From positions 6,987,168 to 7,051,167 of the forward strand of contig JACSVZ010000016.1 of the NCBI GenBank assembly GCA_014706295.1: a stretch of DNA of 64,000 nt, given 5' to 3'. A program made the position numbers and the translations under genes. Below the pieces are notes generated by a model, which saw nothing but the letters and a program-made list of their open reading frames with translations, ran no database searches and was not told where the DNA came from. The DNA comes from Lycocorax pyrrhopterus obiensis. Its lineage: Eukaryota; Chordata; Aves; Passeriformes; Paradisaeidae. Of this stretch, positions 1-12,200 are shown in pieces (the first letter of the stretch is position 1; each line of letters opens with the position of its first letter).

Positions 1-3000
1 TGGAAAAGATACCTCCTAAGGCACCAGTGTCCCCTGAGTGCAGCATTCTTCTTGTCAGCATTGCTGGATGGATGGCACTGGGGAACAGGAATACATGGCA
101 AATACTCAGAGTGAGAAAGCAGACAAATGATCACAGGCACAAGCTGGGAGCAGGACAGTGTCTGAAGAGTTAAGAAGGGCAGGAATAAGAAGGTAAAACC
201 CCTGCTGAGTGCTAAGCCCTCTGTGCAGCATTTACAATAACATTCTTTAGCTTTCGAGGTTTCCTTCATGAAAACTTTTTCCTAGCACAGATTTCCAGGC
301 CACAAATGATAGAAGGTTCTTCCTTAAATGATTCACAAGTAGCACATATTTTTCAGTGTCCCTGGCAGACTGTCCCCTCACAGCACTTTTCAGATAACAG
401 GTAGATAATCTGATTTATGCTACAGTGGAAGCACTTCTAAAGTCATTTATCAGACTCCCATTGAGAAGCACTGAATTCTGGCTCTTTTATGGCTGTGCGG
501 CAGATTACTCATGCTTTGCACACCTTTCTAAAGTTTGGCACTTTTATGCAAATTGTTGAGGAATTTGCCCAGATCTAACAAGCTGATTTGAAGTAAGCAC
601 AGTAAATTAATTCACTACTTGTTCTCTTCTGCACATCCAGGTGTCTGATCATTTTCTTTCTGACTTCAGTAAATTTGGCCTCACGAGAAAGGATAGCAGT
701 GCAAAACCTTGGCTCAAGTTTGGTTTTGGATTAGATTTGTGCTATTTTGCACAACTATCCATAAAGTATTAGCAGCTAAAAACAATAGTATGAAATACTG
801 TGCAAGAAAATAGCACAAAATTAGCTAACAAGAACCTGGATGCCACAATGCTCATGTGCTAGCAGAGGATCTAGTAGTAACAAATATTTGTCTAATATTA
901 CAGCAAGCAGCCACAGACTCACATTAAAAGAGAAAAAACAGCTGCAACACTTTCAAGGATTTATTTGTTTGTCTCAGGACTAGGTTTGGGTTTTCTCTTA
1001 CAGAGACCAAAGCAATAAATACTTGGAAGGAAGGGTTTCAGTGTTTGCAACAGAAGACAACGGGGCAAAAGCTATTAGGAAATAAGGATGAAAATAGGAT
1101 GGATAAGCTACCTCCTTGATTACTTCCTTGGAGTTTAAGGTTAGGTCCTCTGGAGATTTTTCTCCAGTGAAAACCTTGCGGTAGTTTCCTTTTTACTGGA
1201 CCATAATTTTAGAATATGTAAAGTTCCTGGTATCTGTCAGCACTGCAAAAACATGTTTATTTTATCCTGTTAATTTTGGTAAGTGCATCCTGTCAAATGT
1301 GTCTGGGTTTATACAAACACAGAGAACAGGCACATGGCAGCTCCTCCTGAAACGTGCAGAGATACAAACATATCACAAAAATCACATGCCCTTGGACAGT
1401 GGTGGGTCATCCTCATTATGGGCAACTGATCTCTCAGCAGTTCAGCAGGCAGACCAAATACTCGAGTCTGCAATCTAAGAGACTGCAATTCCTGCAAAGC
1501 TGTAAATTCCTACACAGGTTCAGCACACACAGCCTAAAGGTACTGCTGTCCCACAGATCCTGCAGGTCACAGAACACACCTCCCAGAGCTGCCCAGCCAG
1601 CCAGTGCCTGAACACAGCTCTGCTGCTGCTCAGGAAAGTGATCTCTGATGTCCTGGAACACAGCAAGCTCTGCAGTTGGGGAGTTCTAATCACGGCACCA
1701 CTGTCTCAGGCAGGTAAGGGGCCTGAATGGTACTTTGTGTTCCCCGGGGCTGTTTGCTGCAGTCTTTAAAGGTAAATGTGACCACTTCACCTTTGCAGTC
1801 ATTGCTACAGTTTCCAAGTGCCTCAAGAAGATGCCTGTTACCAACACACAATGTTCAGTTCACAGCTCACAGCAGTGTTTCAGCCAGCCTGCCTTGTGCT
1901 TGTTGTCAATGGTGAGTAGAAAAGATATGATAGAACGGATTTACCTAACTCATCACAGAGGTATCAGGTTGGCAAAATATCTATTAGGCACTTTTATTTC
2001 CCTGAACATTTAATTTTTTGTTGCCAAGCCAGCTTTGATGATGAAGAGAATAAGAAATAAAAATAAGAAGATGATTGGTTTTGTTGTGACCTTCATAAAA
2101 AAACAGAATTGTCACAAACAATTACATCAGTGATCCATTTCTCTCTGGTTTACGCTATTGATATCTCTCTGCAATCATTTGTAAATTAGTCTGGATTTAT
2201 GGCAATGTAAAATAATTTTTGAGGAATAGAGAGGATTTTTCTTACTGATGAATAAGAGAATTCTTTGATGTCTATAATACATCACTAGAAAAAATGACCA
2301 GGTGATTTTTTTAGTTGGTCATGGTAAAAGGCTGCATAACCTGGTTTTCAGATTCTGGTTCTGTTAAATAGTGTCTGTTAGGGGATGCACAAAAAATAAC
2401 ACGCACTACCTATGTGTATGTGAGTGAATACTGGTGGGCCAAGTCTCAAAGCGGTTTAGAGCTATTTTTGCAGAAAGTTGCTTTAATTTGGTCACAGATT
2501 TGCTTCGTGGGCACTCAGAAATGACCATTACAACTGCAACACAAACCCCTAAAGAGCTTCACTACATATCCAGACCCATTTTGCAGTTTCTTACATTTTA
2601 TCTGTAATATTACTATGACTTGAGTTCAAAAATGCTGCTTCCAGTTTGCTGCTGCAATTAAGACTAAAAACTGACACGTTAACTTCAGGGAATATCCCTG
2701 GAAAACATACAAGCATTTAGTTAATTTTCTTTTTATCCTAAGGATGCAGGTTCACACTGATTCAGAATTCCCTTTTTATTTCATAACTGTAGCTCATGAA
2801 ATGTGTTTTCTAAGCCAGACAAAGTCACGGTTGCTTTCTAAACAGTAACTGGCACCAAGATTTTCTGTAATCACTATTATTTCTTTATACTTTGGGAGGT
2901 GCTCTCACTGTTTGGGGCTGTGGTCCTCCCAAAGTACGCTGACATTTCATTGCAGCCAGCAGTTAAATTTTCAAATCCTTTACATGGCACAATTATTCTG

Positions 3001-3006
3001 TGATTC
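1..3006. other. AT-rich non-coding sequence, no gene seen
   Basis: All frames are broken by frequent stops, and the longest open frame here is under 100 codons with no recognisable motif. I see no splice-bounded exon, known repeat family or RNA gene. A perfect 7-bp stem with a TTTT loop lies at 1150-1167 (CTGGAGA / TCTCCAG). It is too short to mean much. The sequence could be intronic or intergenic. Confidence 0.6.
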
Positions 3007-3108
3007 CCCCCTCCCCTCTGCAATCTAAGAAATCTCTTGCTACATACACTGAAAAACTCAGGGAGCTCAGTGAGGGTGGAGGGGTTGGGGGGCAGGGAGG
3101 GGAGGGGG
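3007..3108 (+). other. G-quadruplex-type G-rich block with a C-rich inverted partner
   Basis: On the plus strand, 3074-3108 contains six runs of three or more G (GGG, GGGG, GGGGGG, GGG, GGGG, GGGGG) separated by one to four bases. That exceeds the usual G3+N1-7 x4 rule for an intramolecular quadruplex. About 80 bases upstream, 3007-3018 (CCCCCTCCCCTC) is the exact reverse complement of 3097-3108, so the same bases could instead form a 12-bp stem. The two structures are mutually exclusive. Known promoters and replication origins of vertebrates often contain such motifs, but no gene start is visible beside this one. Any function is inference. Confidence 0.7.
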
Positions 3109-3110
3109 TT

Positions 3111-6100
3111 AAAATAAAATGTAATCATATCCTGAAGAGCTGTGCTATTGAATCAGGGCCTAATCAATACAATCAGAAGTTCAATATGGAAATAAAAACA
3201 CCACCACACTTGTTCAACTATTCTGCAGTACTCTCAGTCCAGGCTAAACAGAAAGCATTACCCAGCCTCACCAGGAGAAGCAATTTTATTGCTCCTGCAC
3301 CACGCACAGCCCCTGTAACTCAGACATAATCGAAGCAACACACAAGCAGGTCACTGCGTGTGTCTGAGTGCTCTGCAAACACCAGCCTAAATTCTGCTTT
3401 CATCTGCAAGGTTTAATGCAGTTATTAGCATTATCTGCTCAAATCAGCCCAGTTCATGATCTGGTCAGCCACAATTATTGTGTGCCTCGTAAAAGCAGAG
3501 AGAATTCCTTGTGCAAAACCAAAGAAGATGCCAGTACTATCACTGGGGATAAGACTTGAAAATCTCTTCCCTTCCCTTGTGTGCTGAAATTACAATTTGC
3601 TCAGAAGAGAAAATAAATCCATTGATGGGGAATCATCCATTGGTGACTCACAGGTACCCTCTACAAAAGTTTTGAAAGGGAGAAAAGATACAGTGGAAAA
3701 GTAAAGTTAACAGGGTCATTTCAGTTGCGTTAAAAGGACCACCTTTAAATTATCTCTGCTCCTATTAACATGGTACACTCAAATTATTATCAGACCAGAG
3801 CTATGCTGCAGATATAAGTTAACACAAACTCCACTCATACAATTCAACCTCCACTTTTTTTTTCCTCACCCAGCAGAGCTGACTAAAAAGCATCTATAAG
3901 GAAGAAGAAAAAAATGGCTTAATCTTTATAGGTAGGGGAAGAACTACACACCAGAAAATATTTAGGAAAAAGTACTGTGGCCTCCTGTGCCTGTGCACAG
4001 AGACAGAGAATAGCTCAGGAGTTTAGTGCCTCCATTCCTAATGTGGAGTACTGGCTGAGCCTACATTATTTATCATTATTATTCAGTACTGCTGCTGATA
4101 TACAGAAACATAAAGAGAAAAGAGAAAAAAACCTAATAAAAATAAAGCTATGGGGAGATAAAAACCTTTTTAGCCGTGTGGAAGATTTTTTGCTCTCTCT
4201 TTGCAACCTACCTTAAATTAAGATGCTGAGATATGATATTTTCAACAGAAGAAATGGCAGAGGGGCTCTATACATAACACAAATTATGTAAGATATGATT
4301 CATAGACACCAGAGGTAGGATAATGTTTTTAAAAACAACTACTGTAGGGTGATATAAGGTGAGTAAAGATGACCTATATGAAGTACTTACTGGTTAGACA
4401 GCAATGTCTATTTGTATAATAATAATAATAATAGCAATTAAGTCACAATCACCTCTTCAATTACAAACAGCAGCATAAGCGTGAAGGATTGTTCTCATCT
4501 ACTTTTAGATGCTATGAACTTTCAGAGGTGTAAATATGAAACTGGATGGTAATTTGGATAAGAAGGCAGGGAGTAAAGATGGGGCATGCTATTGCAGTTT
4601 CTCAGATGAAAGAGGTGGATCAGCAGCGAGAAGGCCGAAAGACAGAGGGTGTAAAGTGGTACCCAATCCTGTAGTTAACTGAAGGCTACCAGATGTCATT
4701 CCAAGATGACTCATTAAAAAGAGCACTGCTTGACTTATCTAAGATTGAATCTATGCAGTCCAGAAAACTGAAGGTAACAACAAAACCTAAGAAAAAAAAA
4801 AGCACTGCTAAGCAGATTTACGATTCTCAAAACAAAAAAGCAGATACATATGTAACTTCCTCTTAAATGTACACCATTTTCATACTATGACATTCCTTGT
4901 GAAAAAAGGTGTTGCCAGAAGTTCTTGGCCCACTCAAATGCTTATTTTGGTTTTGTTCTTTTGAAATTTCAAACAAAACATTCAGAATACCTCAGTGAAC
5001 CTTGAACCCAACACAGTCATTTTTTTTAATGACTGTTTCCTCCAAGCTATAAACTGAGGCAGTCTGACATTAGTACTCCACCTCTTTGTTTTCTGTGAAC
5101 GATGTCCCAGCATTTATAGAAAGCAAGATTCCAGGAAAGGTATGGCAGGGCATACATATTTCAAACAGGATTTTGAAAATTGCTTTGCTCCCATCTAAAA
5201 TATAAAAGTCAATACTTTTCCTTGTTCTCCACAAAAGGGTTCTGACAGGCTGCATCAGAGCTGGAGGCATGGGAGATACATCATCTGCTAAAGCACAGCA
5301 GGCTGTGCGAGAGCAGATCCAGGCAGCGTCAGCTACCAGCAAGGCTCTACCAGAACTTCCAGCCCCGTTTTCTTAATGAAAGTAAACTTACACAATCACA
5401 TCATCTGTTCATCTTTCACACTCTCACGCATTCCTAATTTACTGGCCAAATCACAAACTTTGAAAGAGATCTCAAAGGCAGAAAGAATGTTGGTGGGTTT
5501 GAGGTTTGGCACTGCTTTTTGGGGTGAGGAGGTGCTGTTGGTTTTCGGGTTGGGGATGGGAATTTTTTGAGTTTTATGAGAATCTCCAGATGGATAAAGG
5601 GAAGGAACGTGCAGAGTAAGAGGAGCTGTTGGATTGGATTTGCTTGCTGGGCTGTGAGCACACGCACAGCCCTGGCCAAGGACAGCTGCTCGTGCCCAGG
5701 GAACCACATGGGACCTGGAGAGGAGCAGAGCATCACAGGAGCTTCAGGGCACATCCTGGAGAATGTCCTGGGGAAGTGTGAGAGGGTGGACAACACAGGA
5801 ATTTAACAGAGGGACTTATGAAGAAATGAAGCTGCTTCCCTTGGCATGTAAGATAAATTCTCAGAAAACCAAGCTTCGTTACTTCTGTTGCTTACAAAAG
5901 AACATTTTTAACTTAACTATCACTGTGGAACATTTTAATTACACCTAATTAGGAAGTTCTGGCAGAATTCTGATAAAACCTTTTTTCAGACACCACTGAT
6001 GAATTGCAAGCAGTTTGGGGCACTACAGGCACCAGAAGCAGCAATGAAAAAGAAGCATTTGAGGTACCTAACCAATATCACATTATTAAATTCAAAACCC

Positions 6101-6384
6101 AAGCGCTTGCAGTGATTAAATACATTTGAATGGTGAATACACTTCTGACATCTCAATGAATTAATTGGTATTTCATCATTAAAAATACGTTTCTCTTTCT
6201 GGAACACTGTCTGGATCAAAAAAATACAGAAACACAAAGGTGACTGAACTGAATCTGTCAATCCTCCTTACACCCTCCTGTGACAGAGGTCAAATGGGGA
6301 GATCCAGAGCACAACTCCCCAGCAAGTGAAGTCTGCGTGTGCTTCCCCCTTTGTACGTTCCAGAGCTGCTCTGGAGTCTGACAC
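3111..6384. other. AT-rich non-coding sequence with a GC-richer patch at 5.6-5.8 kb
   Basis: No gene is recognised. Simple-sequence runs include a T9 tract near 3855 and an A10 tract near 4792. From about 5600 to 5800 the sequence becomes GC-richer and supports overlapping open frames of 103 and 120 codons on the minus strand (5396-5707 and 5434-5796). Their translations match nothing I know and look like the by-product of locally low stop density. The patch could be an old decayed repeat. Confidence 0.5.
4415..4434. repeat. (TAA)n microsatellite
   Basis: A short trinucleotide run of about six TAA/AAT units within AT-rich sequence. It is an ordinary vertebrate microsatellite and probably length-variable. 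Confidence 0.8.
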
Positions 6385-6632
6385 TCACAGAATCATGGAA
6401 TCATTTATATTGTAAATTACCTTTAAGATCGCTTCCAGTCATTACCCCTGAACTGCCAATCCCACCACTAAACCATATCCCCAAGAACCACATTCAGATG
6501 TGTTTTAAATCCCTCCAGAGATGGTGACTCCATCTGCCCTGGGCAGCCTGTTCCAAAGCTTGAACCCCCTTTCAGTGAAGGAATTTTCCCTAGTATCCAA
6601 TCTAAACCTCCTCTGGTGCAACTCACATTGTG
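6385..6632 (-). mobile_element. CR1 LINE 3'-end fragment, old copy
   Basis: Read on the minus strand, this ends in CR1-style 8-bp repeats (ATTCCATG, ATTCTGTG) at 6385-6400. Going inward it shows the familiar bird CR1 segments in inverted order. On the plus strand these are 'agatggtgactccatctgcc' (6518-6537), 'ctgggcagcctgttccaa' and 'cctcctctggtgcaactc'. The copy is 5'-truncated, as nearly all CR1 copies are, and keeps only untranslated 3' sequence, so it has no reverse-transcriptase part. Compared with the copy at 53.3 kb it is more diverged from the form I remember, suggesting an older insertion. CR1 does not usually leave clear target-site duplications, and none is seen. Confidence 0.9.
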
Positions 6633-9079
6633 AATGGGTGGGAAGGTATTTTTATTGAGCTCCAGTACCAATAAAAATGCATGGAGTATTTTCCAAGTAT
6701 CAACCAAAACTACTTGCTTCTTAGAAATCGTCTTTTAAAGGACAAATGAAGAAGTAGTGGACGAGCAAATAGCACTGATGATAAGAGCAGAACTGGAAAA
6801 TGGATTGTCCATGACATCCTACCATGAGGCACTCGGAGACAGAAAAATGTGGAGCTCATAACTGGAATGGTGCCTGACTGAATGAGAAGAATCTGCACAG
6901 CCCAAAAGAACAACAATATTGCTGTGGCCAACTTTATTCCTTCCAATTTCTACATTTGCCATTATTTTCCCAGCTCAGTTTTGTGACGAGCTCGTTCCCT
7001 AGTAATGAGAGAGACTGCTGGAAAGAGACTTTCCTGGGGTATTGCACACAGAAAACGTGCAGCAGAGGTCAGCTAGAAATGTATATTGCAGTCTCTCTTT
7101 AAGACACAGAATTAGGAACTGTGTTGAGACAACTTTTCAGAGTGAGGGGAAGATATCTCCACAAAGTATTCAGAGATTATGAGATTCTTTTCCCAAACTC
7201 AAAAACATTTTTATTTTCCTTAAATAGCAGCTTTCATTCCATTAGTGTCAGTGCAACACTAATCAATAGCAGCTTGCAAACAGAATGCCAAACTTGCCCT
7301 GTGTAACCAGGAGCCCAGCAATGAAGAAACATCAGAGTGATGATGGTGGCCTTTTGTTTAAACTATTGTTCATGACTTGCAGGAAAATTAGATTCTTTTA
7401 TTCATAAAGTGGCATCAACACTAATGCCTAAGATGGTAGGAAAGAGAGAGAATTAATTTTCACTCTCTTTTTCCGGTTACAGACTGGCTGTAGAAAAATA
7501 AAATGTCCTTGTTCCCATAGGGAAATACAAAAATTCCAGCTTTTTCACTCCATTCAATGCTCTTAGCCATCTACAGCATCAGATGCTATGGCAGACAAGA
7601 ATTTTCTTCTCTATGCTTGTAACTGATTGAACAAACAAATCATGGGGGGAAAATATAATTTGATCTATTAATTTTTAGTGGAAAGCATAACTTATCACTA
7701 AACTTTACAAATAGAAGTGGCAGCAAATTTTTATAAAGATACGATGGCCAGAAAGTTAATTTATACCAAAAAAAGTTTAAAATATTTAAGAAATGGAAAG
7801 AACATTTAAATACATGTTACAAGGTCTCAGCCTCCAATTGGGAATAGGTGGTATATTATCCAATAACAGCCAAATCCACATTTACTTTCATCTGCCTCCA
7901 TAGCTGGACACTCATTTCCCGTAACAAGATTTCCCCTTTCATTTTCTTCTGCTGTTAGAAAAATGGCGAATGATGGATGTAATAGAAGACAAGAGATTTT
8001 CAGAACTTTGGATTCAGGAGCACAAATCACAGCAGCAAAGAGATTTAGGAGCCAACTGACTGGGATTCTTGAAAAACTCTTTTGTTTTTCTTTTGTGGAG
8101 CAAGGTCTCTCACTTTGCTTTTAAGACAATTCTTTCAGAAGCTTGAATAGCTTTGCAAAGGCAGATTGTCAAAAGTTAGATAAAGGTTTTCCAGGCACAC
8201 TTCTGCTCCTAACAAACCTTGTAAGAACAGCTTTCCAAACTTTCAGTGGATCCAAGTGGCAGGAAATCTCATTAAATTAAAAACAGCAAATAACTGGGGA
8301 AATTCAGGGCATGGATTCTTATTTACAGGCTACATTCTTAGGCCCTCAGTCCAGATGCCAGACTCCTTCACTTCAAATAGTCCAGTCCTTGGAACTCTAC
8401 CCAGGCAAAACCGTAACAGTTTTTAACTGAATATCTAAGACACAATATTGATCCTGAAACATCAATACGTAGGACTCCTTTACGTCCATTGCCAGCTTTC
8501 TTGGTTGGTTGGTCTCCTATCACGACCCAAGTCTAGTACACGAGAAACCAAATCATAAGGAAATGCAAAAATATCCTATAGCAAATGCAGAAAGATATAG
8601 ATTTCATTTAAAATAGCATCATTATTCCATATGTTCAAGGAGTTTTTTTGTAGCTCTGCAAATCCTGAGAATTTCATGTCAGACGTAGCATTGTCAGAAG
8701 TGTGCCATTTTAAGGTAAAATAATGCCTCTGTCAGTGAGTACTCAGGAATCTTTCATCTCTACCATCCTGTCATCACTTAACTTTGCCATCCACACTGCC
8801 ACTCTCCGTACAGAAAAAAAGTTTACACATGAAAGATGAAATAGTTAAAGTTTATCTTCTTTATCTTCTAGAGAATCAACAGATCCAGTATTTCAAACTG
8901 TCTGCTGACTGACAGGATATCTGATACCTTTCTTCTTACTGGTGCTCATACTTAAAGGCTACATTCTTTCTGCATATCTTATTAAAGTGTTGGAGATGAG
9001 TATCTCCTGAAAGTTGATTACAGGTGTACACTGAATTGAGGACAACTTGTCCTCTCAATTATCTTAACGCTTTTTCCCA
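6633..9079. other. AT-rich non-coding sequence, nothing recognised
   Basis: Stops are dense on both strands. No repeat family, exon or RNA gene is recognised between the two CR1 fragments. Confidence 0.6.
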
Positions 9080-9200
9080 GCACTTGGAGGTTTCAAGAGA
9101 AGTGCCTGCACAGCTTGGTCTTCTTAGGTCAGTTTGAGCATGAGGCTGGACTACAAGTCCTTGGTGGTACCTTCCAAAGCAGATTATTCTATGATTCTAA
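9080..9200 (+). mobile_element. CR1 LINE 3'-end fragment, short and diverged
   Basis: The plus strand carries the closing part of a CR1 element. A stretch like 'cttggaggtttcaagagaag' is followed by 'gaggctggactaca', then 'ccttggtggtaccttccaa', and the characteristic terminal 8-bp repeat ATTCTATG followed by a partial copy (9187-9199). This is the opposite orientation to the other two CR1 copies. The 5' limit is fuzzy because the copy is diverged. It is strongly 5'-truncated and non-coding. Confidence 0.85.
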
Positions 9201-12200
9201 ACCAGCACAAACACCAGCACTAAAATGTATAATAAGCAAAAATGAACTATTCACTCCAAGATCTAAATATGCACTCAGGAAAAGATATCTGTAAACCAGC
9301 AGCAGCAGCATCTCATGAATCCTACTTGTATTGCAGCTTGCTCTTACGAGAGAAAAAAAAATACCAAAACTTTTACTACAGGATGTGTGTGAGCCACACT
9401 TAAGGCTTAGAGCCTTATGGTCCCTCTCCAATTTCTCTTTCTGAGGATGAGGGTACCTCAGCCCATTCTTCATTCCTGTACCAATAACACTCGGCTCCTG
9501 TTGTTTGGCTTTGGTTAAGCTTTCTCTAATAGAACTCAGAAACTGCAGTCAAGGGAGTGAGACAGTCACAGTACCAAAATTAATACTAATTCCTTATAAA
9601 TGTTAGTAAAAGCAGCTTCTCCACTTGGGTCACACGCTTTCAGGAGGAGAAGCCTCATGGTGTCGGCACAGGTCATCCAGCAGCTCAAAGTGCACTGAAC
9701 ACCAACACCTCAGACTCCAAGGCAGCGGCGCTGTTCTGATGCAGCAGCTGGGGACATTATTCCAGCTCTGTGTAAAGCCCTCCCATGAAGCCTGGACTAG
9801 CTCAGCACATTCTTTAGTTATCAAACGCTGCTTGTATCACAATACCATCTGTTAAGTGAAATTATCTCTAGAGAATGGGTGTTTACCTTCCAAGAACCTA
9901 AGTGTCAGCTTAAGTTTTTTAATATCCTGCTTGAACTAAATCTGGCTAAAGCATTTCTACACCTGAAGCGCTTTGCTTGTATTATGAAGGACCACACCTC
10001 ATATTCCCTTCTTCATCTCACTTTATTTTAATCTAGAAAAGGCTTCTAAATTCTCATTAAAAATTGGGAGCCAGAATTAAAACTAATCACACTCCACTTC
10101 CCTTTAATGTCTACATAGAATTGTAATAGCTCGTGTTCCTAGAGCAGAAAAGGTAAAAACAACTGGTCCTCAAGAGATTTGAGTTCATAGGAGATTTTCT
10201 TACTATTCTTTGACATTGTGCTATTAATAAAAATAAAACTGGGGTAAACACAAAGCTATTCAGAACTTCACCCTGTTCAGAGAAACTGATGTTTCTGATG
10301 TCTGCAGAGAATGTCTAGGCAAATCAATAAACCACAAATGCAGAGCCCCTTAAGGCCTTGCCTTGGATTCATGGACAATAAGTCGCTGAGAAATGTTTTG
10401 ACTGAAATGTTTCAGGTTTTACAAAACAGTATTTTCTGATGATTTTTGGTAGAATTTTTCAACCAAATGAAAACATTTTTTCTCAACATCTTACCTACCC
10501 ATTTTGCAACTAAAATGTGCTGACCCAATATTCTCTGCATTTGTGACATTGGGTTGTAATCTCCCTTCTCCGAGTCCACATAAAATGTCACTTATTAGCT
10601 ATTAAGCCTTTAAAAGCAGGTACTTTGGCAACATTGCAAGGATCTGCTGGTTTTATAGTAATTAGGAGAATACAGAACTATATGGGAAATTAGTCTCACA
10701 CTTCAACATGGATATCGATGTGAATAGATTTAATCAGAGGCAAATTTTTGTTCAATGTTGACCAAGTTTTGGCAGACCAATAAAAAATGAACAGCATCTT
10801 TATGACACCAACTGAGCAGCAAACACAATTATTGCAAGAGTTACAATTTCAAAGATGCTTGGGAAGAAAAGAAGGAGATCAAGGCCAATTTATGAAGGAC
10901 AGGTAAAATACCAAGTCATATTATAAGTGGAAGCATCTATTCATACCCCTGTTTTAAGAAAATGTATAGTTGGCTAGAAACAGACAGTATATTCTCTAAC
11001 ATTATCTTCCCTCTGCTGACTTATGGTGGGGAAGTACTGCTGTAAAAGGGGCCACACCAAATTTAAAAGGAAACACGATGAGCGTGGATAGATCTATTAA
11101 ATGACGGAAAGCCACCAGCATTACCATTTTCCAGCGTTATAGGCATAGGAGTCAGGGGGATTTGATGCACATATAACTGCACATTACCATTTTTATTTTC
11201 TTCTTCAGCAAGTTGCCATTTTTGTGAAAAGCGAAATTACTGTCAGCTTCCATTCAGCAAAGACAGATTGTCTGCTCTCTTATAAAAGTGTCACCATTAG
11301 GCCCTCCCAGATCTGTCTCCTTGTTTCATTAGATTTGACACACATTCTTCTCTGAAGTCAGAGGTTAAAAGGCTTTCAAAATCCAGCAATTCCTTCCCCC
11401 TCCCCGCCTCATTCTTGACTGCTGCCTCTCTCCTACAGACAGCTGAAGGCTCTATCAAGGTGCTGCTGTTCTCCCTTTTGCCCCTTAGAACAAATGAACC
11501 CAAAGTGAGCTTCTACATCATGCTGCTGTCACGGGCTCATGCTTCCGAACTCCTAAATAAACTGCATCTGACTTGGCAGCTGTGCTTTCTAGCATCAGTG
11601 TCCTGGCAACAGCTACAGGATGCCCTAAAGCTTCACATACTATTTACCTTAGATAGTATAACTCACATGGAGATTACTGCTTGCTGCTCTTCCCAAAGAA
11701 AGCAACCAGCAAGACTGTGGTTGTTGGATTCAAACGCAATCCCCATTTTATGGTGCACTCTGCAGTGTTGGAAGTTTTACTTCCCTGTGGAAACATTCAG
11801 GTTTTTTACCAATCCAGTAATGTAAGGTCCATAAAAACACATGTTGATAAATTTAAAAGGGAAAATGCACAAAATTAATGTGCAAGTTTGAGTACCTGGC
11901 TAAAAGGCTCGGCCTTTAAAATTCAGTCACAGAATGGAAGTGCAAAGTGACCTTGAAGCAGGCAGGAGTACTCAGCACAGGTGTTCAGCAGACTTGCTCT
12001 CAAGCAACTTGTGCATGTACTTGAGCCCACAGCCCTGAATAAATTAAAATTTTGGCTCACTTAATTAGTAACATACTTTTGAAGGCAAGAGGATACTAAA
12101 TTTTGACCACGAGATATGTGCATCTGCCAAAAAGTTTAGCAGTGCCTGACTTATTTTGAAATGAGGGGTCTCTCATTTATTGCAAGAAGAGCAAGTTGGG

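Noticed and set aside
1150..1167. Perfect 7-bp hairpin with a TTTT loop, terminator-like
   Set aside because: Stems of this size occur by chance, and bacterial-type terminators are not expected in a vertebrate genome.
2303..2333. 7-bp inverted repeat ATGACCA / TGGTCAT
   Set aside because: A short stem with a 17-base loop, expected by chance.
5521..5560. Second G-quadruplex candidate (GGGG, GGG, GGGG, GGG)
   Set aside because: The first loop is about 22 bases, well beyond the usual limit.
10816..10902. Possible exon: an open plus-strand frame rich in lysine and arginine ending in CAG followed by GT
   Set aside because: The acceptor side lacks a convincing polypyrimidine tract, a second frame is open over the same bases, and the peptide matches nothing I know.
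11415..11825. 136-codon plus-strand open frame
   Set aside because: The length is within chance for 64 kb on six frames, there is no motif, and the composition is like the surrounding non-coding DNA.
11930..12040. CR1-like wording (TCACAGAATGGAAGT...GACCTTGAAG)
   Set aside because: Resemblance covers only a couple of short words and the following sequence does not continue as CR1.
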